From Nemania diffusa (lineage: Eukaryota; Ascomycota; Sordariomycetes; Xylariales; Xylariaceae): a DNA stretch of 64,000 nucleotides. Positions 23,801 through 36,112 of the stretch are shown piece after piece (position 1 is the stretch's first letter; every line of letters begins with the position of its first letter). Made by a program: the position numbers and the translations under genes. The notes under the pieces are model-generated. The model did not search any database. It was given only the letters and a program-made list of their open reading frames with translations, and was not told the origin of the DNA. Location: contig JBBPUQ010000008.1 in the NCBI GenBank assembly GCA_038501195.1, forward strand, positions 3,234,501-3,298,500, in the 5' to 3' direction.

Positions 23801-26800
23801 TGGAATTTGGATCTTTGTTCCTTGTTCCTTTTGGTGGATAGTGTCTTATACAAAGGTTTCCATAGGGCTGAAATGACATGATCAAAGACTACCTACTGCC
23901 AAGACAAATAGCATTTTCCTACCGCACAGTCCGCAGCGAGCTGTAGAATACTGTACAGTAGGGCTCAACTGTGCTAGAAACGACCACTAAATTGTATCTT
24001 CTATACATGTACTCGATGGTCATTTGTGTCACTTGATCATGCCATCTCGTCCCAAAAAGGACCACGCGGCCCCATCGGCGAATGAAATCCCCTCTCTAGG
24101 TGATTAAAACCGAGATACGTTTCTCCGTTAAGATGCGGAGTATTCGCTAAGGTAGTAATAGGATCGCATTATGTTGCCTCCTTGCCCTTTATTCACAGAA
24201 CTTTCCAGTATGCCAGTATACTTAGCTGCAAATACCACCTGTTGGTCGCCAAAAACACCACTCCACAGTAGTGGCGCCATCTTGCCCTTCTGGCGGTCTG
24301 CCACTGCTGTACAGATGGAACAGAGCCCGTGAAGGTGTGGATGGAATCCCGACGCATTGACACCTCCCTGTCTAGCGCACGCCCTTTCCACCGTACAAAA
24401 CCGATTGCCAACCAGCTCAGGACCTAGCGTAATAAGTTGCGTTCTTGGCATGCTGCGTTGCCGTGCCCGAAAATGATATTCATTTCCAAACGGGGTCTTA
24501 GGCTCAGAGCAAGCGCCCGCAAGTCCGCTTCTTCGGCGTTGCCGTGCCCAGATGCGTCATAGGGGGGTTGATAGGGCTGAACTGGAGAAATGCTGTGCCA
24601 ATGCTGAATGCTGTTACCGATGCACTGATGGGTTACCTAAACTAATAGCTTAAGTACTGCGTAGCTAAGGTAGGTACAAGGTACACTGCCCTGTAAGGTG
24701 CACTGTCACACTGTCCGACAAGTACCTACAGCAGCCCTGATACAGGAGGAAGGCCCAGTAACAACCAAGCTAGGCTTGCGCTGAGCAAAGTACCTTACTT
24801 CCTACACCACACGCATACGCATACATACACGAGCGACCACACCATGGGTGGTACCGGTTATGCGCCGTTATCGATTGAGCTTCTCGCAACATCACCAAAA
24901 GCGTCACAAGTCACGCCGCCAAGGCATATGTGCATCCACTATGCCACAGCTCAGCGGTGAGTGACTCAGTGAGGCAATTAGGTGGACAGCATAGGTATGT
25001 ATGTACGCATAGCGTAGGTAGGTATCCAGCGCAACACATCATCAGATCAAGTTGGAAGTAGTCACAACTCCGCACCCCCCCGTCCCGCCGGCATTCCGAG
25101 ATTTGACCAGGAATTGGACTTGGCAGTATTCACGTGTTATTGCCAGTCTACGGTGTAGAAAAAGACACGATTGGAGAAACTCGGAGCAATCCAAGAATAC
25201 GAATTGCGATCGTGCAAATGCGGTAGAGCCAATCAGATTAGTCTACAATTCCATCGAAACTATCACCAACCAAAGATTTAGGAGCATATACCCCATGACA
25301 AATCCCGGCAGCCCGACCATTTATCAGCACATATTAATGCGGGATTGTTTTTATGTTATTCAGCACCATCGGCCATGGGACCCATGACTGATAGCTACCC
25401 CAAAGCCCTACGAAGCCTTGTACCCACACCGGAGTTTGGATGGGTAGCGTGAAAATAACGACGTCAATACCTCGCACACTCCTGCCTTAATTAAAACGCC
25501 AACAATCCACGCCGAGTGATGGGCGTAGATTAAATTGCATTGTTGTAGCAGCAGCAATTTTGCCTTGCCGCGTTATGCTTTGCTCCTTTCATAATAAGTA
25601 TGCAGGTTCTAAAAAAAAGATTTAGGTCCTTGGCGAGGGCCTTCAACTGAATTGATACTGTTGGCAGCAGCTGTGATTTGCTCATACAATGTGTATTATG
25701 TGAACTTATAACCTTTGTTGTTTCACTCTATTAGACAATCAAACCCCGAACTTTCCACGTCCTCTCTATCGATAAGGGAACTAGCTACCTAGGTACATAT
25801 TTCCCTATCTACGTATGTTTTGATAACAAATGGCTTTTTCTTATCCAAGCTGACGACGATCTGGGGTTGTGCTCCGATCTTGGCAAGGAGGCTCTGCCAT
25901 TAGGTGCATGTGTTTCTTTCAGGGTCTTTTGATGAGTTGGGTAGCTAACGAATTGTGTATGCATGCAGGTGTTGTAGGGCATACACACCACAGCTACCTA
26001 GTAGAATGTAATAAGTACAGATCGCCAGATTCGATTTCTCTTAATGGAGCAAGTAGCCATGACCTAGGAAGCTTTTAACCTACCTAGGTACTTAAGGCAA
26101 TGTGCTACCTACATGCTCAGGGTGCATGTAGATGTAGATGCCTTAGGTAGCAAGCACTGTGAAACTGCTAGCACGAGGCGCAAGTCGCTGCGCCAGGATG
26201 TCTGCTACGGTAGTCTCCTATTGGTTGTAATTTGGCTCGTTCTTAATCCAATGGGGGTTCGCTGCACATGGCAAAACAGGTAGATATATTACTTAATGTA
26301 GGTATGTATTCTGTATACCACCGTAGACCCAGAAAATATGCGCAAGAAGGGCTGCAGGAAACTGCCAGACACCAGTCGCATGGGGTTGATGGGATGGAGA
26401 TTGCCTGATCCCAGTGGGCGATCAAGTTGACCAACCAGACGCATAGGAGCTGTGACAGGGGAGCGGACAAGCTTTCTTTAGCGGGGAGGCACAGCGTCAG
26501 AGACCCCGAGCCCACCGCTCTTTACAAGGATCTTTCTCACTGTCGCCCGCGTCTTGTATGAGAGACTGGCGGTCGACGTTGTGGAGACCCTGCCCGCCAT
26601 CCCCCACCAAAATGCTCCACCAGTTCAGAAACATCCAAACAGCCCTCTCTTCTTCACCTCCGTCGCACGTTCCATGCACCCTTGGCATCCACCTTGCCTA
26701 CATACGTACATACGTACATACACATACAGATTACAGTACTGTACCTACACTAGCAGACACACATATCCGTACCTGTGAGACTACCTACAGCAGCATGCAG

Positions 26801-29107
26801 CTTGGCTTTAGCTTCAGGCGTATCCTTATAAGGCGCCCCTTACTATTCGTCTTTAGTCAATGCGTCATGGCGAATGATGCGTGATGCAGATGAGGCTTGG
26901 TGGCTAACCACGCACTACCTGCATCCTTCGCGCCGTACACCTGCGTAACAATTGACTGACTGACAGACGGGACTATGCAACTGCTGCTCAATCTACCGTG
27001 GGCTGTACAGGCTGCATCTGCTGCATCGCAGACCATGAGAGCCCATCTTGGAAGTCGGCCAACGGGCATCTGGAGGTTCATGCGAGATCCACAGCACTTC
27101 ATCACGGGACCTTAATGCATACCGCCTTTACCATCGCCAAGCTCTCGCCTCTCGTGCTGGAACGTCACTACGCCGCTTTGCTGCGCAGAAAGATGGGGGG
27201 TGAAGTAGATAGTGAACCTCTATCGCATCGCGCTACTCCTATCCTATTCCCCAACTACATGATATTTCTACTACACTAGATAACAGTGACACTATACGCA
27301 GCAGACGCGGATTTGACCTCGGCCGAACGCGTAACTATCACTATCGCCGGTCCGCTCTCTGCAGTGTGTCACTAACAATAACTCACAGATGCATCCGATT
27401 CGGCTTCCATCCTAACCGTGAACATCAACACGCGGCCAATTTGGCCCTTGATCCACATTACGGCACAGTAGTCGGTGTTGCCACAGTGTACAAACCACTA
27501 CTACTTTATTTATATACCTGACCCTCATATGTTAGACCGAAGCGCCGATGTGAATAGGTACTTAGCATCGGCACCGAGGCCGTTGAATCCCCCGACGCCG
27601 GCGCGCTCGCTCCCTCTGTCCCCTTCCCTTAGGCGGCGCTCTGGTTCAATGACAGCGTGCTGTGATGCACGTTTTACCTAAACTGTCAACCCGGTTACCC
27701 AGTATCGCCTTAAACCGCTTCTCCAGCCGATTCTCGCAAATTATGTCCTGAAACAGCTCGGTAACTAAATTGATCTTCATTTCTCAAACACTGATTAGGT
27801 ATCTAATATAGCATCGACACCATGGGCGAGCTACAGTAGTAGCATCCATCTAGTTAATACAGCGGCCCCTAGTCATTATGGTATTATTGATGTACTTGGA
27901 TGGTGGTAGGTATCAGTAGCGTAGTTCGTATGCTCCTCCACATCTACCCATAGGTTCGCTATGGATTCTACATAGAACAACCCTGGTTATAACTTCTCGG
28001 CGTCAAGGATGAGGATTAGCGACGCGTAATGGCAGGTGTCCGCAGCAAAACAACCTCATCAACACATAAAGCCTTCATTGTACATTGGCTATGAGGCGTT
28101 GATACTCTTCCAACGCCAGCAGCCTATTCCGCTTAACTTTTAGGCTTATTCATGAAAGCAAACGAAACCGAGGATACTTATACATAATTGATAGGTTGTA
28201 CTGAGACTTCAGCGTGTTACAAGGTATAATCCTAATGCTGACATGCACGCAATGTCTTACACCAACTGCCGGTAAGCTCCCCAGATACCCGGGAATATGG
28301 CTACCGTGAGACGAAGCCAATATGGGCGGGCGCTAAATTACTCCTCGGGAGCCTCGGATCCCAAAGGGTCCTTCCCTTGTGAAGCCGTTAGGTCCGCAAC
28401 GGGTCTCGCATGATTAACTGTGGTTAACTAAGGCTCATGACATACGATTCAAAGTGTTCTAACCCGGTGAGCTAATTTTCCAACAATCGGATACTGTTAG
28501 ATGACATACGCATACAGAGGCAATGCAGAATAGAGGTTATATACCTGATCCAAGAATCGCCGAAGGGGCCAGTCCGTTAGCCTTGTTCAGATCGATCTTT
28601 AGATTGCCAAGTCATCGGCATTGATCACCCTTACCCTCAGCACTACTAACGATATTACCTAAGTAGGCGATTGATTACAAACAACAGGCAGGGGCAGGCG
28701 TTAAAAGTTCAAATATTAGGGCCAAGCTTTTTTTTAGTCGTTTCAAGCAGCCTGACATGGATCGACGACTTGATGTATCATTAACGAAGTGTTAAGCTAA
28801 CCTATCTCGGACCACATAGAACGACACCACAACCGCAATGGTAATCACGGAGATAAGTACGTACTAGTTGACACATAACCACGATGCGGGCCACAAGGCT
28901 GCATAGCTGCGAACCTCCTTACTGCATCGTTCCACGAAACACAACGGGTAGACAGTTTTGCAATTTCCCAGAGCGGACACTGTGCCATCACTCACCTGTA
29001 ACACAGCAGGTCAGAAGTCCGAACTTACCTAAATACAAATTGCGGCAATACCTGCTTTGATAAGACACCCCGCGTCGCCTACCTACGCTAAAGTCACATG
29101 GACTGTG

Positions 29108-29128
29108 TGGTGGTGGTGGTGGTGGTGG
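29108..29128 (+). repeat. (TGG)7 microsatellite
   Basis: Seven perfect TGG units in non-coding DNA. The G-rich strand has seven GG pairs and could in principle form a two-layer G-quadruplex. Confidence 0.85.
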
Positions 29129-32100
29129 CGCGTTGATGCCAGTAGAAGTGAAATTACACCTTTCATACGCAGTATACGAACTGACTTTTACTTTCGCAAT
29201 GTTAGCCCCATACAAGTTGACTCGGATACTTTGTGTTGTTTCTCGGACTTGATAATTCCCTTTTGTTCTTTCTGTTTTAGGAAGGACGCTAGATGTACTC
29301 TGCGATACCACGGTATGGAAATAGACGCCTGGTTGTAACCGGCCGTGTCCTCTTCCATCGGCCGAGCGATAACGATTTACGTAGTAGCTATTTCCTATTC
29401 AAGCCACTACAGCAGCGTTCGAGAACCTCTTGTCACAAGCAAGGGTAGGGGTAGGACTCCATACTACGCGTTATTGACCCTCATTTCGTGGGGCCGAGCT
29501 AATGACTAGCGCACGACACTTTTCAGGATATTTGAGGATGGCCGGCAGGCAGCAGCTTTCAGCTTCCCGCTAACGAGTACCTATCGAAGCAAGTAATTTT
29601 CATTGAAACACGGCCCTGTCGACACAATTAGGTAACAGTACAGAGTACTAATTTACTACTACTGCTCGGTAACAACTAGTCTAACCTCCGTGCTGGAACG
29701 GGAAAGTGTGTTGCTCTACGTACGTAGGTATTTGAGAGAAATTCGCTCAAGGACATCATACGGGTTCCCAATAGGCGGGCTCATTATAGCCCTAGGAATT
29801 TCCCCTCTCACCTTCCTTCTCGCCGGTGACTAATGTATATGGTATTACAACACAGTATAGGTAGGTGATGAGTCCAGCTAATTCCCCTGGTTCTAAATAG
29901 CTCTCCGTATCCAGCACCCGTAACCCGTTTTGAGGAAAAAGTATATACTTTATATCTACCTATCCAGTGTACTGCCGTATTAGGTAAGAACTTAATCAAA
30001 AGTTACTTGCCGGGATCCGTCTAAAGAACTAAGAATCGAGGGGTCGTGGAAGCGTAGCGACGCTACGGTAGGAATGGTTGAGTTCGTTTTTCGACTATTC
30101 TGTTACTAGCATATACAGACTCGCCCGGCTAACTTGTAGACTTTCTAGATAAGTAGGCACTCCATTCCGTATTGCTAGGTACTATATACGGAGTACTGAG
30201 GATACCTTCTTGTGTTACATCGACGGATCGCATGGGACAGCTTTTATTGCCAAGGTGACATTACAAAAGGTCCCAAACATGAATAGTGGGTTGTCATTGC
30301 TACACTAGATCCATGCTGAGCCATGTGTCGCATCCTTCAACAATGCGCTCTCTTCGTAATCGTTTTTACATAGGTACATCTCCCGGCTTTACATGCAAAC
30401 TTCGGCCCCGATGGACTACCACCGAATTCGATCTACTATTGGGGGACAAGTCAACGTGAATAGCTTTTATATTTCCTTTTGGGGGAGTAGGCGCGTTACG
30501 GAGGATGCAGCATGAATCCTTCAACTAAATTCATATTGTCTAGTGGTGGTCGAGCTCTCGAGAAAACGTACCAAGGCGGACTAATTAGGTGTCGAGTTGT
30601 ACCCGACGCTCCCGTTTACACGGCATGGAGACTCGTGGCTAAGTCGTTCATCAACCGCCTCTTCATCCGACTAGCTATGTACAGTACACTAAAGACGCTA
30701 AGTGAAACTACTACCTACCGCAATTGTAACAGTCACCAAGCAATAGTCTAAGTGGTCGACCCGTCCTAGTTAAGAGGTACCACATGATCATGGTCTAACT
30801 GGGCGCTGTTTCGAGGTATACGTACTGCGTATATTGGGTGCACTCAATTAGGTATGTATGAGACAAGGTACAAGGTTATGTGTCCACTGTCTAACTTGTT
30901 GTCGATCAGCTTAATACTTAATATTCGCCCTCCTTAGCTCTCGCATCCTCGGGACTGTCCATGGGAGGGTATGAATATCAAAGTCGATTACATATGTAAT
31001 TTACCTACTATATACAGCACTGTATATAGAGATTGAGAGAACCAACGAAGTCAAGTGACTCTCGGCAACAAAGCGAGACATACCAGAACTGACATCCTTG
31101 TCTTCGGTTTTCCATGTTTAGACGAGACCAGAAGCAAGCCGAAGGCTTGCATAGAAGGCTCGCCGTTCGCTTCGGCCCCCAAGGTAAGGCGCTACATGTC
31201 TGTCTGAGTCCAGCTAACCACGCGGACGTGATACATGCATAGAATCTCACTAGAAGACCGAAATGCTTTCCTCAAGGTTGCTCAGTACTACCTACACGTA
31301 TTGTAAACTAATATTTGCAGCCAACAGCGAGCCTACCGAGGCTCTGACTAATTACGCAGAGCTCTAAAGTAGATAGCGATAGCTTCTAGGGGTCTATTAC
31401 AGCATCTACTTATGCAGTATGTACATCGCCTTCTCGGTACTCTCCCTAGGCTATGACGCTATCACAGCACTGCCTCGATCTCGACCGGTGCCAGTAATGT
31501 TGACAGGCAGTAATGTTCTTTTCCCATCCAAATCGATTCGCGAATCATAAGTCCACATTCACAATCAACTACCAAAAGACGCACTAGAGAATGGGTAGCG
31601 TGGTGATGCTCTCTAAGGTCCTCTGTTGGCTATGTACTTATTGCGCCTCTTCGTGCCGCGTGCAGGAGCTGACGATGCCTCAACGCCTATCCACGTTATA
31701 CTACCTATTTCCCGGTAGTAGGTATGTCCGTAGTAGAGTCCTTGGAAGGGCTGCCTACAACACCAATGTCGTGTCGATTGGTTCCTCTCTCGAAGCTACT
31801 GGATCGCTTACATACCAAGCCAGACCGCTCTGTCTTGCACGTTTTTTTCTTCCCTCTTTCTTGCCTGCTTCTATTTCGGTAACGTTAAAGGGGAGCGTGT
31901 CGCAGATTTACAAGTAGATACCACCTCTGCAGTGTATGTGTACTTACAGTACACACAACGGGACTACCTACCCCATCCACCGGGCGCTTCCACCCTGTCG
32001 GTCGGGGCAGAAGAAGAAAAAAAGAAAAAAGGAAGAAGACGAGGGAGGGGGGTCACTGACTAAGAGAGAACCACATGGCACCCCACTTCCACCCGCGCGA

Positions 32101-32990
32101 ATGGATCACGGCTGCGCCTGAATAAGGATATGACAAACCCAAGACACAGAGGAATCGGATCATGTTTCCCCTTTAAGCGGTCGGTAGGTACGCAGTACAT
32201 AGCTATTGGATCTAAATGTTGTTGTGATGGCAGCCTGGCACGACAACAGATACGAAGAAAGCGGAGGCTTTCTTACATCGGAACTATCGTATCGTGCAAT
32301 CTTCCCCTCTCCCGTAGCTCTCGGGGGTTTCCTCCTTGAGTCGCAGCGGATTGGATAGGTACCAGACTATGACAAGGTGCTAAGCGGGGTGGTTAGTATA
32401 CGTATATAGACGGTGGTGTTAATGAAGGGGGGTAAAGTTCCAACTGATCATGTTGCATTGCTTGGCCCAGCTGAAAGGCAAGGAGGGTATCAACAAAGAC
32501 CTTGGCGACACACATTTTACTAGGCAAGGTACATACATACATAGATCTGCTGCTAAAACGAACGGCCTGTGACATCGCATAGTCTAGGTATGTACACTAC
32601 GGTGGTAGGAAGATCTCCATGCGTAGCCCCAGTTCAGGATGAAGGAAGGCCAAGACTCAATGGGGATACAGAACATGAAAAGGACTCGTTTCAAGAATTC
32701 TCATTGGAAGTTAATTATTTTCTGGGAGGACTATATGGATCGGCGCCTAGATGCATACTTTCGATAGCACTTGGTTGGATATCTTGTTCCGGGACGATGG
32801 ACTTTCATGCTTTCGCATAGTGCCATGCGCCGCTATGCCTTAGACATGAGACCTGAGACGTGAGGCAAATACTTGTAACACCCAGAAGGGATCTCGAAAA
32901 TGGCCCTGAGGGATGATGGCGCATGTAAGTAGTGGATTTCTTTCCAGATTCCCGAGGCGAGCGTGATTCAGGATGTCATGACATGGCACG

Positions 32991-33014
32991 CCAATGCCAA
33001 TGCCAATGCCAATG
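32991..33014 (+). repeat. (CCAATG)4 hexamer repeat
   Basis: Four perfect CCAATG units followed by a truncated CCATG. Each unit contains a CCAAT pentamer, the core of the CCAAT-box bound by Hap complexes. No gene flanks it, so a regulatory role is not supported. Confidence 0.85.
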
Positions 33015-34041
33015 CCATGTCTGCCCACAGCTTGGGAACATGAGGACAAGGTTGTTTTCCTGGCACCAAGATATTGCGATTTCATCTCATTCGTTACCCA
33101 AGACTCATGTTTGAACAGCTGATGGAGCCTACCTATCTAGCTGAACTCTGTGTGCGCACATACCTCCCTGTCGTGACACGTTACCGTCGCCTATGCGTAG
33201 GTCGCTCAAGTGCCACCTTATCAATTTATGAGAGTCTATGCGTAGATAGATGGATAGATAAATGATACGTCGCGGCATGCGTCATGTTGAAGGCTTCTTC
33301 AGGTTGGTATCCCAATCAAGCCTTCGCGTGCACGTCTCCTCGGCCTATACCCTCACTGCCTCGTCGACAGCCCAGCCCAGCGCCGACTGGACATGGGATC
33401 GAGATGTCGCCGAGTATACCTACGTACATGCACATCTACATATACATGGACTATCTATACTATAGGTGCGGCGACCCGATCATGAATCAAGGCGCTCGCG
33501 TAGACCAGTCGAGACCCTAGCCCCCTCGGCGACTGACGTTTTGGGGCCCTAGGGACTTTGGAGTTAGATACATGTAGATAGGTAGGTAGGTGTTCTATGA
33601 TGCCTTCTATTTCGATCTACCTACCCCGTAAATATACACACGGACGATTTGTTTACCACGAGATGAGACATTGCCAATGCTGGTCCTGACATATAGACGG
33701 AGTGGCGAGCACTGTAGAACAAATCTGCCACACCCTCATTGCGCCATATTACTTGCAGTAGCACTTCACATCACGCGCCGCCACTGGGGAAGACGAAGGG
33801 GGGTTGGCAATTACCTATTCGCATGGGTTTTGGGATGGAGCTGAGAGTCAGTGTTCTGTAGATAGATACATTTGGTGATAATTGCTCTGCTATAGCGTAG
33901 GATGCTTCGAGAAGTACTGGTAGAGAAATCAATGACCCCTCGACCGGGCCTTGGCTTATACCATAAGTGCACCCAGAGATACCATACACCCAAAGAGAGG
34001 GGAAACCTCCCCTCCCACCCCCAGACCGGACTTCGACCCCC

Positions 34042-34067
34042 CCAAATGGTATCCCCAAATGGTATCC
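34042..34067 (+). repeat. 13-bp tandem duplication
   Basis: Two head-to-tail copies of CCAAATGGTATCC followed by a partial third (CCAATAATAG). Confidence 0.8.
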
Positions 34068-34340
34068 CCAATAATAGACAAGGAGTTCGAATCTGAACCT
34101 TTGGAAATGCGACCCTCGTGATCCTGCCTGCCTATAATTGATAGCACACCTCTTCCTGCCTGTGCCGCATGACTTCTTCGGCACCGAGTCTTTCCCTATA
34201 CCGCTATATCGTCGATCTAAATATGGGCGTCGCGAGCAAATTCTTCACCAGCGAGCATTCACGTTGGCCGACACGTGTAAGTAGGTCGTGTAAGTCCAGG
34301 AGCATATGCATGTGAATAAATTTAGTCGGCACAAATAGGG

Positions 34341-34358
34341 GATGTGGATGTGGATGTG
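34341..34358 (+). repeat. (GATGTG)3 hexamer repeat
   Basis: Three perfect GATGTG units followed by GATGGG, in non-coding DNA. Confidence 0.8.
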
Positions 34359-36092
34359 GATGGGTATGTAGACCAGACAGGCGCTTAAGGCAGAGAGTCG
34401 CAATGCACTCATTCGTTCATTCTATTCATCCACTCACTTCATCTAAGTATTCCATTGCATTCGAATGGACGCGCCGTTCATGAATGCCACCCTACCTCGT
34501 TCGGGCCGGACGTACGTAATGTGCGTACGCACTTTGCTCAGTCACTGCCAACCCGAACGATGTGGAATAAGGGCGATGCCTACGGTACAGAGCGAACACA
34601 CTACCTACTATGTACAGTATGCGCGCAGAGTGAAGCTAAGGGTCATAGGGCATGCCCGGTCCCTGCGAGAAGCTGAATGGGGAGTGTCGATGCGACGGGA
34701 AGACAAAGCTGGGCTGGGTCGGATTGGGGAAATTCTGGCCTGCCTGTGCACCAGCTGAGCCTGGTGCATATTATATGTACCTACATCCATTCATTCGCAC
34801 ATAGATACGTAGGTGGTGGTGCCGGTATACCGCCCCCTCGGCTGCCCACGTCGGAAAAAGCAAAGTCGACAGACCAAAACAGTTCTAGAGCCCGTACCAT
34901 CGGTATCCTGCTAGCAGCTAGCCTCACAGTATGCGTATGCGTAAGTAGGTGCCTGGTCGCTGTCACCGTGTCACAGGGCACATCGAAAGCCGTTAACGAT
35001 TTCTCACCCGGTACCTACCGAGTTATCCCTTACATAGACGGGTAGGTTGGTAGGTAGGTAGGGTGGTCTACAGTATATAGCATTAGACTAGGGCAGCCAG
35101 TCGAGAAGACGGACGGGACTACCTATGCAGTCTCGTGCTTTTGGGTTGGAATATGTAGTCGACGGCACGCAGATAGGCCCTCCGGATTCCGGGTCTGGGA
35201 AACAATCTATCGCGTTGCTTTTTCGAGACGGACGGGGCAGGCTGGCTCACCAGAAGGCAAATCGGTGTTGCCGCGAATGCAACCTGGGGCGCATGGGACT
35301 GTGCATCCCCTCGGAGAGAGTCGCCGGTACTCGCCTATGTGTCGGTGAGGTGAGTTTTGACTGACGAGGAGGAGTAGGAGGAGGAGGAAGGAGGCTCTGC
35401 GCTGCTTCGTAACGTACGTGGCGGCGAAACTAGCCGACGGCGGATGATTAAGGGTCTGGTTCTCGTCGGGGTCGGATGGGCTGGCTGGCTATCTAGCTAC
35501 GTATCTGGGGCACTCTGTACATAGTGTAGACAGGAGAGCCTCATCACGATGACACAGTAGGGGAATCTACAGCCTCGCCGGATATACACGGCTGGATCGT
35601 GGCCTGATATGGTGATTATACACATGCAGTGCTATAGACCTCTCTTGTGACTCCCCATCGAATGCGCATTTCTTAGGTTACAATATTAACGACGCGTAGG
35701 TAGGCTGGACTAGGCAGGCTGCCCCTATCACAACCGATGCTTGTTGGTTTTCTCCTACTCGTCGTAGAGGCTACTTACTCACTGAGCAGAAGTCTTGATG
35801 CTGAAACGAGCACTTCCTCGTGGGCTTAATTTCCGAGTTCCTTGTGAGAGAGCGGTGAATATGCCCTACGAGTATTATTATGTATGCATGTACGTAATCG
35901 TCGAAGCGTGTTTACCAAGCATTAAGGGACACATATCAGACCATCGTCAATGCACTGTTCTGTGCATCCCATCCTCCCAGAAAGGAGCAAAGTCTGGGGA
36001 GTCGCCACGACGAACGGCCATGCGTACATACATAGGGTTGGACCCTGGGCCCCTAGTCTACGCATAGTGTATACGGTAGACAGGAAGGCTCC

Positions 36093-36112
36093 TACGCATA
36101 CGCATACGCATA
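36093..36112 (+). repeat. (TACGCA)3 repeat ending in TA
   Basis: Three overlapping copies of the octamer TACGCATA at 36093, 36099 and 36105, followed by TACATAC. This is the densest local cluster of a word that recurs across the window. Confidence 0.85.
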